Shown here: positions 21,632 through 22,146 of the stretch, piece by piece
Layout: every line of letters begins with the position of its first letter
Position numbering within the stretch: position 1 is the first letter of the stretch
DNA from: a virus
Length of the DNA stretch: 22,146 bases
Reading direction: 5' to 3' (one strand)
Virus record (IMG/VR): IMGVR_UViG_3300042924_000897
Span: 1-22,146 of that record
Notes under the pieces: model-generated
Told to the model about the DNA's origin: nothing
What the model saw: the letters and a program-made list of their open reading frames with translations, nothing else
Databases searched by the model: none
Position numbers and translations under genes: made by a program

Positions 21632-21661
21632 TTGCCGAGGGGCTGTAACGCAAGTTAAAAT
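21632..21661 (+). promoter_or_regulatory. Rightward promoter of the Cro-like gene
   Basis: TTGCCG (21632-21637), an 18-base spacer and TAAAAT (21656-21661) give a good promoter on the plus strand. The expected start is 6-8 bases after the -10 box, at or next to the A of the Cro-like start codon (21668). No Shine-Dalgarno precedes that codon, so the message may be leaderless. Confidence 0.55.
21645..21658. promoter_or_regulatory. Operator-like site 2, GTAAC-gcaa-GTTAA
   Basis: This site matches nine of ten arm bases of the perfect site at 21573-21586 and has the same 4-base centre length. It overlaps the -10 box of the rightward promoter. With site 1 it would let one protein control both divergent promoters, including its own. 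Confidence 0.5.
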
Positions 21662-21667
21662 GGCAAA

Positions 21668-21835
21668 ATGGACATCAAATCAGCATTAAAGAAGTTTGGT
21701 TCCCCGAGCGGTATCGCACGGGCGTTTGGCGTTAAACCCCCGGCTGTATCCAGATGGATACGTAACGGGGCGATCCCGCAACAAAGGCTGTGGCAGTACA
21801 AGGCTGGGCTGGTTAAAGCGCCAAAAGGGCGTTAG
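21668..21835 (+). CDS. Cro-like HTH repressor (55 aa)
   Basis: This short product reads MDIKSALKKFGSPSGIARAF, then GVKPPAVSRWIRNGAIPQQR and ends LVKAPKGR. It has the Cro/YdaS helix-turn-helix: helix 2 at about 13-20 (SPSGIARAF), turn G-V-K, recognition helix at about 24-31 (PPAVSRWI), and the typical GAIPQQRLWQY helix. It should bind DNA as a dimer and repress early promoters. The gene is divergent from the leftward operon, as cro-type genes are, and ends shortly before a strong hairpin. No Shine-Dalgarno is present. No CI-type partner lies in the window, so a temperate lifestyle is not shown. Confidence 0.85.
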   Translation: MDIKSALKKFGSPSGIARAFGVKPPAVSRWIRNGAIPQQRLWQYKAGLVKAPKGR

Positions 21836-21855
21836 TGGACGCCAGAAACGACAAA

Positions 21856-21869
21856 CCCCCTTTCGGGGG
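21856..21869 (+). terminator. Terminator after the Cro-like gene
   Basis: CCCCC, loop TTTC, GGGGG, preceded by AAA and followed by CTT on the plus strand. It lies 20 bases after the Cro-like stop. Read on the minus strand the same hairpin is followed by TTTGTCGTTT, so it may act in both directions. Confidence 0.65.
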
Positions 21870-21877
21870 CTTGACGC

Positions 21878-21892
21878 GGCCGGGGGACGGCC
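21878..21892. repeat. GC-rich hairpin GGCCG-gggga-CGGCC
   Basis: A perfect 5-5-5 inverted repeat lies eight bases after the terminator hairpin. There is no T-tract. On the minus strand it would lie within the short transcript predicted from the promoter at 21925-21954. Confidence 0.5.
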
Positions 21893-21924
21893 ATACGCTT
21901 CGGGTAGTTGCAGAGCGTGGAAGA

Positions 21925-21954
21925 ATCTTAACAGCGCCGTTCTGGCCCTGTCAA
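21925..21954 (-). promoter_or_regulatory. Second leftward promoter
   Basis: On the minus strand TTGACA (21954-21949), an 18-base spacer and TAAGAT (21930-21925) form a strong-looking promoter. It shares the -35 box and the extended GTTAAGAT -10 region with the early promoter at 21570-21600. Transcription would start near 21918 and meet the hairpin at 21856-21869 after about 60 bases. Confidence 0.5.
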
Positions 21955-22146
21955 AAACCCCACGCAGTTCCCTTGGTATGGAACTAAAAATCTACCAGCG
22001 GAGGGCCGGTCGTTTGGATCGGGCTGGACACCGCTTACCAAAGTCCAGCGGGCCTAAACACCGTGGCTATACGGGCATAGGCTTGGCCTCGCTGCCTTCC
22101 GCAGAAGTGGGGGGTAGGGGGGCCATTCCCGGGCTTCCGAGCATTG

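Larger units (their letters stand above)
21870..22146. other. Structured stretch without a convincing gene
   Basis: No supported coding frame is found from the Cro-like stop to the window end. The stretch holds the GC hairpin, the second leftward promoter, and three consecutive hairpins: AGTTCC/GGAACT (21966-21985), CCGGTC/GATCGG with one G-U pair (22006-22022) and GCTGGAC/GTCCAGC (22023-22049). Two G6 tracts lie near 22108-22122. A plus-strand frame from ATG 21978 stays open to the edge but has no ribosome site and unusual codons. Candidates are a packaging or cos-type site, an origin or a structured RNA. Confidence 0.45.

Noticed and set aside
21840-21902. 20-residue minus-strand peptide frame within the predicted small RNA
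   Set aside because: No ribosome site, and the frame runs through the terminator stem; more likely chance.
22006-22049. tRNA-like fold (GTTTGGATC resembles a T-loop)
   Set aside because: The T-loop consensus is broken at two positions, and no acceptor stem or anticodon arm can be drawn around it.
22108-22122. G-quadruplex from two G6 tracts
   Set aside because: Only two tracts with one short loop; four separate runs are not present.
21978-22146. Plus-strand frame from ATG 21978 open to the window edge
   Set aside because: No Shine-Dalgarno, several AGG, GGG and GGA codons unlike the other genes, and it runs through three strong hairpins. It could still be the start of a gene beyond the window, so it is left unannotated.
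1-22146. CRISPR array, tRNA or rRNA genes, insertion sequence, integrase or attachment site
   Set aside because: No regularly spaced direct repeats with unique spacers, no RNA gene signatures, no transposase or integrase frame, and no duplicated att-like sequence were seen.

Overview
The window is a segment of a double-stranded DNA phage, or a prophage, of a Gram-negative bacterium. The evidence is a continuous plus-strand virion and lysis block, a convergent minus-strand block of small recombination genes, and a divergent control region with a Cro-like gene. The tail genes (SU10-type head-to-tail adaptor, P22 gp10-like propeller protein, large ejection-type proteins, no tape measure or tail tube in view) point to a short-tailed podovirus-type particle. 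By eye the DNA is GC-rich, with clearly AT-richer islands. The exact host cannot be read from the sequence; a proteobacterium is my inference.

Layout. 1-11223 (+): end of an upstream gene, a DUF115/MptE-like Rossmann protein, a C1q-like decoration protein, a protein with helix-hairpin-helix-like and AT-hook-like segments, the adaptor, the propeller tail protein, a GNAT acetyltransferase, a Gln/Ala-rich virion protein ending in an S74-type chaperone, and three probable internal or ejection-type proteins. 11236-14457 (+): a mosaic tail fibre with about eleven serine/alanine/asparagine repeats and a second S74-type chaperone. 14458-17015 (+): small conserved proteins, three consecutive membrane proteins (XhlA-like, two-TM, 3TM-holin-like), a GIY-YIG homing endonuclease and a GH24 endolysin. 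17005-21521 (-): thirteen tightly overlapping leftward genes, three of which are under 45 codons. They include an ERF single-strand annealing protein, a small protein with an SSB-like acidic tip, a PD-(D/E)XK nuclease, a glycosyltransferase, a NinB-like protein and a YbcO-like nuclease. 21522-21667: divergent promoters with inverted-repeat operators. 21668-21835 (+): a 55-residue Cro-like repressor, followed by a terminator and a structured non-coding stretch to the window end.

How the parts work together. The leftward operon would be expressed early from a promoter with a perfect TTGACA -35 box. Operator-like TTAAC-N4-GTTAA sites lie on its -10 box, on the -10 box of the Cro-like gene, and in front of the second leftward gene. 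Its products form a compact recombination kit (annealase, ssDNA-binding-like partner, nucleases) plus an envelope- or virion-modifying glycosyltransferase. The plus-strand block builds the head completion, tail, ejection and fibre proteins and ends with lysis. The two blocks collide at 17004-17016, where both stop codons share one palindrome.

The least explained items are the repeated operator, a second leftward promoter that would make a short RNA, the hidden micro-genes, the S74 chaperone on a Gln-rich protein, and the composition breaks near 8650 and inside the fibre gene.
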